Under the pieces are notes generated by a model. The model did not search any database. It had not been told where the DNA came from and was given only the letters and a program-made list of their open reading frames with translations. A stretch of 24,706 nt of DNA from CAISDA01 sp050258555 (GTDB lineage Bacteria > Bacteroidota > Ignavibacteria > UBA10030 > UBA8401): the NCBI GenBank assembly GCA_050258555.1, contig JBLMZA010000131.1:1-24706 (forward strand), read 5' to 3'. This document shows positions 8,025 through 15,020 of the stretch, in pieces; within the stretch, counting starts at the first letter, position 1; each line of letters starts with the position of its first letter. The position numbers and the translations under genes are program-made.

Positions 8025-8678
8025 TTATTGTCGTTCGGGCTTCTTGTCCGCGAAGCCGCCGGCAAAATCCATGGCGCACATGAAGCGGAATTCCTTATGC
8101 GGACCGATGGCGGCGCCTGCCGTGCGGAATGCGGGATTCAGAATGTTCTCCCGATGACCGCGCGATGAAACGCCGTCATCGATCAACAGCTGAATCACGA
8201 TCTCGCGCGGCTCGGCGCTTCCGTAGCTGATGTTTTCGCCGTTGATCCGTTTCCATGCGCCGTAGCGCTCCATGCGCTCGGTCGGATCCGAATGGTCGGA
8301 GCCTTTGTGCCCCGTGTCTCCGCTTTTTCCCTGATCCTTCACATGATCGCTTGCGGCGCGCGCAAGCCCGGAAGACCATGAGAGCGCCGGGGCGGGCTTC
8401 GCCTTTTTCAACGCTTCCACGCAGTCATCCAGGGCTTCGACGCCTTCTTCGGTCATCAGATTCAGATACGGCGAGAGCTCGTAGGCCTTGCCATGGTATG
8501 ACGAGCGGCGCGGCCTGATGTATTGCTCGGCATAGGCGCCGGGATCCTTTCTCACCAGATTCATCTCCTCGACCACTTCGCGCGCCATGCGCGAAAAATC
8601 GGCGGCGGAATAATTTTTTTCGGAAGCCTGCGGCAGCGTGTGCAGCAGAAGCAATCCGAAGACACACAGAAGCATCAT
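8025..8678 (-). CDS. CAP (SCP/PR-1-like) domain protein, exported
   Basis: 217 residues with an N-terminal hydrophobic segment (residues 2-15) serving as a signal peptide. From about residue 27 it follows the bacterial CAP pattern: NLVRKDPGAYA, then LSWSSGLARAASDHVKDQG, GHKGSDHSDP, ERYGAWKRINGENISYG and DDGVSSRGHRENILNPAF. The conserved His/Glu set (H124, E134, E148, H175) is present, followed by MDFAGGF. CAP proteins are extracellular or periplasmic and bind divalent metals or lipids in some members; the bacterial role is mostly unknown. The start is supported by GAGGTG five bases upstream of the first of two adjacent ATG codons. It is transcribed away from the 99-residue gene at 8798, leaving about 120 bp between them. 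Confidence 0.85.
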   Translation of the reverse strand: MMLLCVFGLLLLHTLPQASEKNYSAADFSRMAREVVEEMNLVRKDPGAYAEQYIRPRRSSYHGKAYELSPYLNLMTEEGVEALDDCVEALKKAKPAPALSWSSGLARAASDHVKDQGKSGDTGHKGSDHSDPTERMERYGAWKRINGENISYGSAEPREIVIQLLIDDGVSSRGHRENILNPAFRTAGAAIGPHKEFRFMCAMDFAGGFADKKPERQ

Positions 8679-8797
8679 GGATACACCTCGCTCTCATTCT
8701 CCACAACGGTTCTCTCCGCCTTTCCGGTTCCCCGGATCACACAGTGCACCAATTTGCCATCAGGCGTGTTATGAAAGGAACCATGAAGGAGGACGTA

Positions 8798-9097
8798 ATG
8801 AGACATGCCATGAACGCACGCACACACGCATCCGGCCGCCCCGGACAGAAGACGTCGCAGCTCGAGACCAGTCCGCTGCATCTGCCGGCCCATGCCGCCG
8901 CGCTGCCCGTTTTTCCGGTGCGCATTTCGCTCGATCAGCATCACAGCCTGAAAAAGCAGGGACGCCTGCATCCGGGCCTGCCCGCCCATTCGCGGCGCGG
9001 GTCCTCGGCCGCACCTTCACTGGCGCCGTCTTCCGTGCGGATCTCCGTGTCGCAGAAGCATCGCGACCATGGGACGCATATTCATCCGGCGCTCTGA
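8798..9097 (+). CDS. Small basic His-rich protein with an internal duplication (hypothetical)
   Basis: 99 residues, starting from an ATG that has an ideal AAGGAGG five bases upstream. That spacing is the main argument that this frame is translated. The protein is rich in His, Arg, Ser and Pro, with no signal peptide or membrane segment. Two segments resemble each other: VRISLDQHHSLKKQGRLHPG near residues 42-61 and VRISVSQKHRDHGTHIHPA near residues 79-97, both of the form VRIS-x-x-Q-x-H, then HP-G/A-L. This supports a real protein made of two copies of a short unit. Upstream in-frame ATGs exist (8744) but lack a ribosome site. I do not recognise the family. The alternative is a chance open frame in G+C-rich DNA. 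Confidence 0.5.
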   Translation: MRHAMNARTHASGRPGQKTSQLETSPLHLPAHAAALPVFPVRISLDQHHSLKKQGRLHPGLPAHSRRGSSAAPSLAPSSVRISVSQKHRDHGTHIHPAL

Positions 9098-9125
9098 GCG
9101 CGCCGGTCATCGTCGGAAGAAAGGC

Positions 9126-9154
9126 TTGACTTCCGGGGAAAATCGGCGTATCAT
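9126..9154 (+). promoter_or_regulatory. Candidate sigma-70-type promoter for the DUF4783-like/NlpC gene pair
   Basis: TTGACT (9126-9131) and TATCAT (9149-9154) are separated by exactly 17 bases, each matching the consensus at five of six positions. This is the best promoter-like pair in the window besides the one at 4987. It lies 29 bases after the 99-residue gene and about 85 bases before the next start codon, so the pair downstream probably has its own promoter. Confidence 0.55.
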
Positions 9155-9239
9155 CTGTTGTCTGACATACTGAGGGGGATATTCTGAGCGGGCGGCTTTC
9201 TTTTACACACAGGCGGCACACACTGAAAGGAGCTCTCCC

Positions 9240-9764
9240 ATGAAATGGTTCATCACAGCATCGTTCCTTCTGATCGTTTCGTCCGGCGCACTGGCTCAGC
9301 ACGGTCTTCCGCAGGGCAGCGAGCAGACGCTTGCGCGGATCGAAGCGGCCTTCCAAAAGGGCGATATGCACGATCTCAATCAGTATATGGAGACCACGGT
9401 GAAAATGCGGCTCGATGACACGGTCTACACCGCGATCACCGACGTGTACGCGCGGCAGATCCTGAACGACTACCTCCAGGCAAAAAAATCCGTCGAGTTC
9501 CGCTTCACGGCGGCGACATCGGACAATTTTCTCATCGAGCGAAGCAGCACCTATTCGCCCGGCGGAAAAACCGAGGATGTCACCGTCCAGAAGCCGGGCG
9601 TCCGGCCGGCAACGTGCATCGGAACGGGCATGCTTTCCTTTGAAGGCAACGGAGGCCGTGTGAATGTGCCTGTCAATGTGTGGCTCCATGGTCCGATGAT
9701 CTATGCGTTGGACATCAGCAAAAATTCCCAGGCGACCGTCTTCTTCGAACACCAGAACAGATGA
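9240..9764 (+). CDS. DUF4783-like exported protein
   Basis: 174 residues with a signal peptide (MKWFITASFLLIVSSGALAQ). The mature part begins with an IEAAFQKGDMHDLNQYM pattern and continues through VKMRLDD, YTAITDVYARQILNDYLQ, a KSVEFRF strand and several strands to the end. This order (helix with KGD, then a cone-like alpha-plus-beta fold similar to SnoaL/NTF2) is that of the DUF4783 family found in Bacteroidota, which is exported and has no known activity. It is somewhat longer than the usual member because of an insertion around residues 95-125. A ribosome site AAAGGAG lies seven bases before the ATG. Its stop overlaps the start of the NlpC/P60 gene in an ATGA junction, so the two are made together. 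Family assignment by eye, moderate. Confidence 0.55.
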   Translation: MKWFITASFLLIVSSGALAQHGLPQGSEQTLARIEAAFQKGDMHDLNQYMETTVKMRLDDTVYTAITDVYARQILNDYLQAKKSVEFRFTAATSDNFLIERSSTYSPGGKTEDVTVQKPGVRPATCIGTGMLSFEGNGGRVNVPVNVWLHGPMIYALDISKNSQATVFFEHQNR

Positions 9765-10714
9765 GTGTGATGAAACACGCTTCCTTCTTTTGTGCATGCA
9801 TCGCCGGCTGCGCGGCGCTCCTTTTCTCGTCGTGTTCATCGACGGAACCTCTCACGGCGCCCTACCGCGAATACGGATCGTTCGCGCGTCCGATACCGAT
9901 TCCGGCGCCGGGCCAAGCGCAGCTGGCGCGCTTCAGCGCCGGCGTGCCGGGCGTGCGGGATTCGGTGATCAAAAGCGACTCGAGCGTCGTGCGCGGCTTC
10001 ACGACGCGCAACCGCGAATTTCTTTCGGACGTGATCACGCCGATCCTTGCGCCGATCGCCGATTCGCTGCGCTCGCAAGCGCCGTCCGACATCATCAATG
10101 CGCTCGCGATCTTCGGCCATGAGCTCTTCCGTATGCATCTGGGGAAGGAGTTCTACCGCTGGGGAGGCGACATCAACGACCTGGACGATCCGCAGGAAAA
10201 AGGAAGCCGTTATGCATTCGCCTACGGACTCGACTGCTCGGGATTTGTGAATCTTCCCTACGAGCTGGCCCTTCGCTTCGCGCTGATCGATTCGGCCTCC
10301 GAAGGCGCGCTCTTTACCGCGCAGGGATTCGCGCGCTACTGCCAATCCAATCACGTGCAGGACAAGGGCAGCCGCACGCCCAATGGCAACCGCTTCCGGC
10401 TCGATACGGAGGACTTGTATCGGCTCGGGCGCGAAGTCTTCACGGTCGAACGCGGCGCTTCGCCGAGCGATGAAGAGCTCCGGCGCGCACAGCCGGGCGA
10501 CATCGTCATCCGCCGCGGGCATGTCGGCATGCTGGTCGAGATCGATCACGATCTGTATTATCTTGAGTCGGGAGGCAGGGTCGTGCCGAAAGTGGGATGG
10601 CATCCCTGCCATGCAAAGGAAGCGATCGAAATCTTCGCCAAAGGCGGCGCGCTTTCCATCCGCCGCGCGCTGCCCGACCGGCAACTGGTTTCTTTCACGG
10701 CCGAGAGCCGGTAG
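9761..10714 (+). CDS. NlpC/P60-family lipoprotein, probable cell-wall peptidase
   Basis: 317 residues. The N-terminus is a lipoprotein signal with lipobox LFSSC (C25 after cleavage). The NlpC/P60 core is at the C-terminal side: YGLDCSGFVNLPYE gives nucleophile C159, and GDIVIRRGHVGMLVEI gives H254. These enzymes cleave peptides in peptidoglycan (D-Glu-diaminopimelate or similar bonds). Two oddities: the Cys-to-His spacing is about 95 residues rather than the usual 50 or so, implying an insertion of about 40 residues (190-235), and the third polar residue of the site appears to be E269 (YYLESGG) where His is usual. Start at 9761 overlaps the previous stop (ATGA); ATG at 9770 is an equally good alternative. 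The last 42 coding bases are part of a repeat that recurs at 12143. Confidence 0.8.
   Translation: MSVMKHASFFCACIAGCAALLFSSCSSTEPLTAPYREYGSFARPIPIPAPGQAQLARFSAGVPGVRDSVIKSDSSVVRGFTTRNREFLSDVITPILAPIADSLRSQAPSDIINALAIFGHELFRMHLGKEFYRWGGDINDLDDPQEKGSRYAFAYGLDCSGFVNLPYELALRFALIDSASEGALFTAQGFARYCQSNHVQDKGSRTPNGNRFRLDTEDLYRLGREVFTVERGASPSDEELRRAQPGDIVIRRGHVGMLVEIDHDLYYLESGGRVVPKVGWHPCHAKEAIEIFAKGGALSIRRALPDRQLVSFTAESR
10672..10713 (+). repeat. 42-bp dispersed repeat, copy A (palindromic ends)
   Basis: This 42-bp segment matches 12143-12184 at 36 of 42 positions, including the first 14 in a row. Both copies carry ACCGGC near the left end and its complement GCCGGT at the right end, so each can fold as a stem with a 24-base loop. 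Copy A overlaps the 3' end and stop codon of the NlpC/P60 gene. Confidence 0.6.
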
Positions 10715-10753
10715 AATCGGTCTCAATCGTCGTTCATGGCGCCAGGGAGACGC

Positions 10754-12112
10754 ATGAAATCATACATTCTCATGCTGATAACGGCGGCATCTCTTCCGTT
10801 GTACGCCGGTCAGTTTTATTACCCGCTTCGCACAGGCACACTCTGGCAATTTCAGGGCCAGCCGCTCGCCGGTTATACTCCGCCTGCTCCGAAAGAAGTG
10901 ATGGGCGATTCGCTCATGGCGAACGGCCGGCGCTATGCGCTCATCCGTTTCGATGACGGAACGACCATCGACTATCAGCGCACCTCGGGCGATTCCGTTT
11001 TTCAATACGACATCCGCGCAGGAAAGGAACTTCTTTTCTTCCGTTTTAATGCCTCGGAAAAAGAGACCATTGCCACGTCGATCAGAGGGCTCGATACGAC
11101 AGATACAATCCTGATCGATACGGCAGAACAACCGTTCTTCGGACGGACGCGACGCTTCTTCCGCTTTCTTATCGACCGCCGGCATGTCGTTGATGATGAA
11201 CGCACAATCACTGTTGCAGACAGCTTCGGAGTGATCCGCATCGTGATCGGGTTCGGCTATGTCAGTTCGCTCAGCGGAGCATTCATCGAGGGAACAACCT
11301 ATGGGCCGATCCGTCTTCCCTCGATGCCATACTATCCATTGCGCATCGGCAACGAATGGATATATAATGCGGACGGGTTGAGCAAAAGGAAAGTCATTGC
11401 CGATACGATGTTCGCGAATGGGTATCGGTACAGCGTTCTGGATCATGAAGACCATGTGCGCGGACAATACATCCGTGTCGACTCCCATTTCGTGTATTAT
11501 TATGATCAATATCAAAACAGAGAATCACCGGTCTTCCAGTTGGATGAGACGGCAATCGGCAAAGTCCGAACGTTTCCGATGTTCAGAAACTTTGACCGGT
11601 CATGGATTCTTTCGATCGATACCGTGAGCATGTTCGGCGAACGGACGCGCATCATCCGGTATCGGCTCGATGGAATCATACAACGCGATTATTCTCTTTC
11701 CGATAAGTTCGGACTCGTTCAGGCAAAAAGTTACGCGGAACCGCCGGCCCCCTGGCCCGAGTCGGTGGCCGATGCAACGGGCTGCATTATTAATGGTCAC
11801 CAATATGGAACCATCCTTTCTGTTGCCGGCAGAAAGCCTGAGCAGCCGGAAGGCTGGATGCTGGAACAGAATTACCCCAATCCATTCAATCCGTCGACAA
11901 CGATCGCATTCACGCTTCCGATACGTTCGTACGTTTCAGTCGTCATCTATGATCTGCAGGGAAAGGTGGCGGTGCGGCTGCTTGAAGAAGAACGGGAGGC
12001 CGGACGCCATGCTGTTCAATGGAATGCCGCCCGGTACACAAGCGGTGTCTATTACTGCCGGATGCAGGCCGGCGCCTATTCGGAAACACGAAAGCTCGTT
12101 CTTGTGAAGTGA
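10754..12112 (+). CDS. T9SS-exported protein with two related beta-rich repeats
   Basis: 452 residues with a signal peptide (MKSYILMLITAASLPLYA). The body seems to contain two related halves, each opening with the same phrase: YYPLRTGTLWQF near residue 22 and YYPLRIGNEWIY near residue 195, followed in each by a DSLMANGRRY / DTMFANGYRY strand. The family is unknown to me; the pattern of short strands and DS/DT motifs is common in secreted FCB proteins. The C-terminus is a T9SS type A sorting domain (LEQNYPNPFNPSTTI, YDLQGKVA, SGVYYCRM, ETRKLVLVK). The start at 10754 is preferred over 10736 because it begins the signal peptide and has AGGGAG upstream. It follows the NlpC gene by about 40 bp and may be co-transcribed. 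Confidence 0.75.
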   Translation: MKSYILMLITAASLPLYAGQFYYPLRTGTLWQFQGQPLAGYTPPAPKEVMGDSLMANGRRYALIRFDDGTTIDYQRTSGDSVFQYDIRAGKELLFFRFNASEKETIATSIRGLDTTDTILIDTAEQPFFGRTRRFFRFLIDRRHVVDDERTITVADSFGVIRIVIGFGYVSSLSGAFIEGTTYGPIRLPSMPYYPLRIGNEWIYNADGLSKRKVIADTMFANGYRYSVLDHEDHVRGQYIRVDSHFVYYYDQYQNRESPVFQLDETAIGKVRTFPMFRNFDRSWILSIDTVSMFGERTRIIRYRLDGIIQRDYSLSDKFGLVQAKSYAEPPAPWPESVADATGCIINGHQYGTILSVAGRKPEQPEGWMLEQNYPNPFNPSTTIAFTLPIRSYVSVVIYDLQGKVAVRLLEEEREAGRHAVQWNAARYTSGVYYCRMQAGAYSETRKLVLVK

Positions 12113-12142
12113 TGCTTCGCAGTACCGCGAAGGAGGATGGCC

Positions 12143-12184
12143 GCCCGACCGGCAACCGGCTTCTGTCGCGGCCGAAGGCCGGTA
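12143..12184 (+). repeat. 42-bp dispersed repeat, copy B (palindromic ends)
   Basis: Second copy of the repeat at 10672-10713, here in the roughly 100-bp spacer between a T9SS cargo gene and the HExxER-like gene. In this copy an inner inverted repeat (ACCGGCTTC with GAAGGCCGGT, one bulge) makes a tighter hairpin possible. The flanking DNA is not related to copy A. Confidence 0.6.
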
Positions 12185-12212
12185 AGGAAGGCGCTTCAGA
12201 AAGAGGTGGATC

Positions 12213-13025
12213 ATGAAGTGCGTGCGGCAAAGACATGCCGCCATGCTCGCCATCGCGCTCATCTGGCTGGGCATGGCGGATGTGTGCAGGGGACAGGAAG
12301 CGGCGCCCGCAGCCGGCATACACCGCGTGTTTGAAGGCCGCGTGGAAGGATTCAATGTGTGGATCGTCGACGGCAAGAACGTCCGCGAAACGCTCATCCC
12401 CGAATTCCTCTACGGCGGCAACGCTCTCGTCTATCCCGCCATCCCTTCCAACGAAATCTGGATCGATCACGCCATCTCCTGCGAGGAATTCCAGTACACG
12501 CTCCGGCACGAACTGCGCGAGCGGCAGCTCATCCTCGAGCATCAGTGGACCTACGGCGCGGCGCACGACAGCGCGCTCATGCTCGAGGACGCGCTGCGCC
12601 GAAACGATCTTCGCCTCGCCCGGGAGCACGAGCGCCTTCTGCCGAACGTGGGCTCCTCCGATTTTTACGGCGTGAAAGAGCTGCCCGCACTCGCCGATTC
12701 CATCCGGCTCGACGGCTGTTACCGTGTGTATGTCGGACGAAGAGACTCGCTTGAGATCTGGATCGTGGACGGCTCGGCCATCCGGCGCGATATTTATCCG
12801 GACTTCGGCCTGAGCGGCAACGATCTGGCCTATCACTTCATTCCCCCGAAAGAAATCTGGCTCGATTCGGACATCTCGTGCGAAGAGATGGAATTTTCGA
12901 TCCGCTTCGAACTCGCCGAGCGCGCGCTCATTGCCGGCGGACTTGCCTACGACGATGCGTATCAGAAGGCGCTCGACTCGATCCGGCGCGAGCGCCTCGA
13001 TGCGGCGCGGAAGGTTCTCCATTGA
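12213..13025 (+). CDS. Exported protein with tandem domains, first with a possible HExxER metal site
   Basis: 270 residues with an N-terminal hydrophobic signal (residues 9-27). Two halves align clearly: WIVDGKNVRETLIPEF with WIVDGSAIRRDIYPDF; YPAIPSNEIWIDHAISCEEF with YHFIPPKEIWLDSDISCEEM; and HELRERQLI with FELAERALI. The first half has H99-E100-x-x-E103-R and then AAH118 and E125, an arrangement that could bind a metal as in some metallopeptidases. In the second half the matching positions are F232 and Y250, so the histidines are lost. This looks like one active and one degenerate copy. I do not recognise a named family, and catalysis is inference only. A GAGGTGG ribosome site precedes the ATG. 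Confidence 0.65.
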   Translation: MKCVRQRHAAMLAIALIWLGMADVCRGQEAAPAAGIHRVFEGRVEGFNVWIVDGKNVRETLIPEFLYGGNALVYPAIPSNEIWIDHAISCEEFQYTLRHELRERQLILEHQWTYGAAHDSALMLEDALRRNDLRLAREHERLLPNVGSSDFYGVKELPALADSIRLDGCYRVYVGRRDSLEIWIVDGSAIRRDIYPDFGLSGNDLAYHFIPPKEIWLDSDISCEEMEFSIRFELAERALIAGGLAYDDAYQKALDSIRRERLDAARKVLH

Positions 13026-13088
13026 AGTTCCCGCCATTGAAATCTTCGCCGGCATTCTTGCATTAATCGAAACAAGTGACCATATTTC

Positions 13089-13976
13089 ATGATCATTATG
13101 CGGAAGAGCCGAAAGACTCCTTCCTTCTCATTCCCCAAACCGATTGCATCCATGCCCACGAAAGTCACACGGAGCGACAGCGTCAAATCGGACGCTGTGC
13201 TGAAACGCACGAAAGCCACCAAGCTGGACATCGTGACGCTCGAGAAGGCGCTCAATGCGCAGAAGGCCGACACATGCCGCGATCTTGAACTGCAGGAACA
13301 GCGTCTGCAGATGCTCGACGAACGGACCGCATCGGCCGAAGATGTGATCCAGTCGATCAATCATAACATCGGCCAATGCCAGAACGTGATCGTTGCGGTG
13401 AAGGAAACGCTCGAGACACATTCGGGCGAACTTTCTGCGGCGCTCAAAGAAGTGGAAGAGCGGCATGAACGGCGCTGCATGGCGATCGACGGAAACGTGC
13501 AGGCATTGGGAGAATTGGTGCGCTCGGTCGACGAGAAGCACGCCCTGCAGCACGATGCGGCGCTGGGCCGCCTGCAGCATCTGGAAGAAACCATCCCGCC
13601 GCTCGAAGCACGTCTTCCCGTACTGGAAGCGCGGCTCCCCGTGCTCGAAACGCAGCTTCCCGCACTGGAAGCGCGGCTGCCCGTGCTCGAAACGCAGCTT
13701 CCCGTACTGCAAGAAAAGCTCTCGGCCGCGGAAGAACAGCTTCCGGTTCTGGGAGAGCAGATCCGCCGCATCGAGAAATCGATCGCGCCCCTGCAGGAAC
13801 GCCTTCCGCTTCTGGAATCCCGGCTCCAGGCCCTGGAAGGCAGCATGGCATCGATCGAGCAGTTCCAACAGAAGATCAACGCGCGCATCATCAACGTCAT
13901 GCGCATGTCGATGGGCATCATCGGCGCGCTCGTTGTGACGGCGATCGTCCTTGCGATGATCTTCTTTAAATATTGA
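13089..13976 (+). CDS. Tail-anchored heptad-repeat coiled-coil protein
   Basis: 295 residues, no signal peptide, almost all predicted helix. From about residue 168 to 260 it is a run of seven-residue units mostly of the form LPVLEAR / LPVLETQ, then LPVLGEQ, IAPLQER, LPLLESR: about 12 heptads with Leu and Pro in fixed places. The last 25 or so residues are a single hydrophobic helix (MGIIGALVVTAIVLAMIFF) ending KY, so the protein is probably anchored in the inner membrane by its C-terminus with the rod in the cytoplasm. Proline once per heptad is unusual for a coiled coil. No clear ribosome site precedes the ATG at 13089; ATG at 13098 or 13152 are alternatives. A TTGAAA element at 13037 could be part of a weak promoter. 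Function unknown. Confidence 0.7.
   Translation: MIIMRKSRKTPSFSFPKPIASMPTKVTRSDSVKSDAVLKRTKATKLDIVTLEKALNAQKADTCRDLELQEQRLQMLDERTASAEDVIQSINHNIGQCQNVIVAVKETLETHSGELSAALKEVEERHERRCMAIDGNVQALGELVRSVDEKHALQHDAALGRLQHLEETIPPLEARLPVLEARLPVLETQLPALEARLPVLETQLPVLQEKLSAAEEQLPVLGEQIRRIEKSIAPLQERLPLLESRLQALEGSMASIEQFQQKINARIINVMRMSMGIIGALVVTAIVLAMIFFKY
13614..13697 (+). repeat. Tandem 42-bp repeat within the heptad coding region
   Basis: Two adjacent 42-bp units, 13614-13655 and 13656-13697, differ at only two positions, and the first 12 bases begin a third unit at 13698. Each 42-bp unit encodes two heptads (LPVLEAR or LPALEAR, then LPVLETQ). The near identity at DNA level indicates recent duplication by slippage or unequal exchange. 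Confidence 0.85.
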
Positions 13977-14005
13977 CATCCGCCGCGACAATACCGAACG
14001 CACCG

Positions 14006-14974
14006 ATGACACAGTCCAAATACCCCCGCTATACCGAAGGCAGACTCGATCCCCAATCAGAACTCGTGCTCGATCAGATGGCCGCAGCCAATGCTCCGCC
14101 GATGGTCACACTGACGCCGCAGGAAAGCCGCGAGCAGCCCTTTCCTGCAGGATGGCTTGGCACGCCGCGTCAGGATGTCCGGATCGAAAAGACGACGGTG
14201 CCCGCCGGCACACACGGCATTCCCATACGCATCTATACGCCGACGGGTGCAGGACCGTTTCCCGTACTGGTCTTTTTCCACGGCGGCGGTTTCGTGGCCG
14301 GCGCGTTGAACGACTTCGATCCCTTCTGCACGTTCCTTGCCGAAGACGCCGCATGCATCGTCGTCTCTGTCGACTACCGGCTGGCGCCGGAGCACAAATA
14401 TCCGGCGGCGGTCGATGATGCAATGGCGGCACTCGACTGGGTCCGCGCGCATGCCGGAGATTTCCATGGCGACCGCACGCGCATCGCCGTGGCCGGAGAC
14501 AGCGCCGGAGGAAATCTTGCGGCCGTTGTGTCGCTGCGTGCCCGCGAGCACGGCGCGCCTTCGCTCCTGCTCCAGGTGCTCATCTGTCCCTGGGTCGATT
14601 CGTCATCCTTCGACACGGATTCCTTCCGGTTTTTCGGCGACGGGTTGTGGCTTTCCAAAGAGGCGATGTGCTGGTACAGGAATCACTATCTTTGTAGTCC
14701 TGGACAGGCATTCGATACTCATGTTTCTCCGATTTTGGCCGAAGATCTAAGCGGACTCCCTCCGGCGCTTGTTATTACGGCGGAATTCGACGTGCTGAGA
14801 GATCAGGCGGAAGTCTACGCGCGGCGGCTGCAGGCATCCGGCATTCCCGTCACATGCACGCGCTATCCGGGCATGCTGCACGATTTTGCGCTCTATCCCG
14901 GCTTGTTCGATCAGGCCTGTGCGGCGATCGGAGAAATCACTGCCGCATTGCGCAGGGCGTTCGCGCGCATATAA
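14006..14974 (+). CDS. Alpha/beta-hydrolase, hormone-sensitive-lipase-type esterase
   Basis: 322 residues, cytoplasmic. The oxyanion-hole motif FFHGGGF begins at about residue 90, followed by DYRLAPEHKYPAA (123-136), the nucleophile elbow GDSAGGN with S166, EFDVLRD with D262, and MLHDF with H292. This complete catalytic triad and the HGGG motif define family IV (hormone-sensitive lipase group) carboxylesterases, which hydrolyse short to medium acyl esters. Length and domain order are normal for the family, including the N-terminal cap. A TTG at 13973 that overlaps the stop of the preceding gene (TTGA) would add 11 residues; ATG 14006 is preferred, although neither has a good ribosome site. 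Close spacing suggests co-transcription with the coiled-coil gene. Natural substrate unknown. Confidence 0.9.
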   Translation: MTQSKYPRYTEGRLDPQSELVLDQMAAANAPPMVTLTPQESREQPFPAGWLGTPRQDVRIEKTTVPAGTHGIPIRIYTPTGAGPFPVLVFFHGGGFVAGALNDFDPFCTFLAEDAACIVVSVDYRLAPEHKYPAAVDDAMAALDWVRAHAGDFHGDRTRIAVAGDSAGGNLAAVVSLRAREHGAPSLLLQVLICPWVDSSSFDTDSFRFFGDGLWLSKEAMCWYRNHYLCSPGQAFDTHVSPILAEDLSGLPPALVITAEFDVLRDQAEVYARRLQASGIPVTCTRYPGMLHDFALYPGLFDQACAAIGEITAALRRAFARI

Positions 14975-15020
14975 TCAACCGACGATGTATTTACTTCATC
15001 CATTCTTCGGCTTTTTCATC

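Noticed and set aside
8769..9839. Long minus-strand open frame (356 residues) across the DUF4783 gene
   Set aside because: It is antisense to genes with signal peptide, ribosome sites and family matches, and its Arg/His-rich composition is that of a shadow frame in G+C-rich DNA.
12113..12212. Remnant of a second NlpC/P60 gene, because the repeat reads PPDRQPASVAAEGR then stop, like the NlpC end
   Set aside because: Similarity is limited to the 42-bp repeat and stops on both sides, so a dispersed repeat explains it better.
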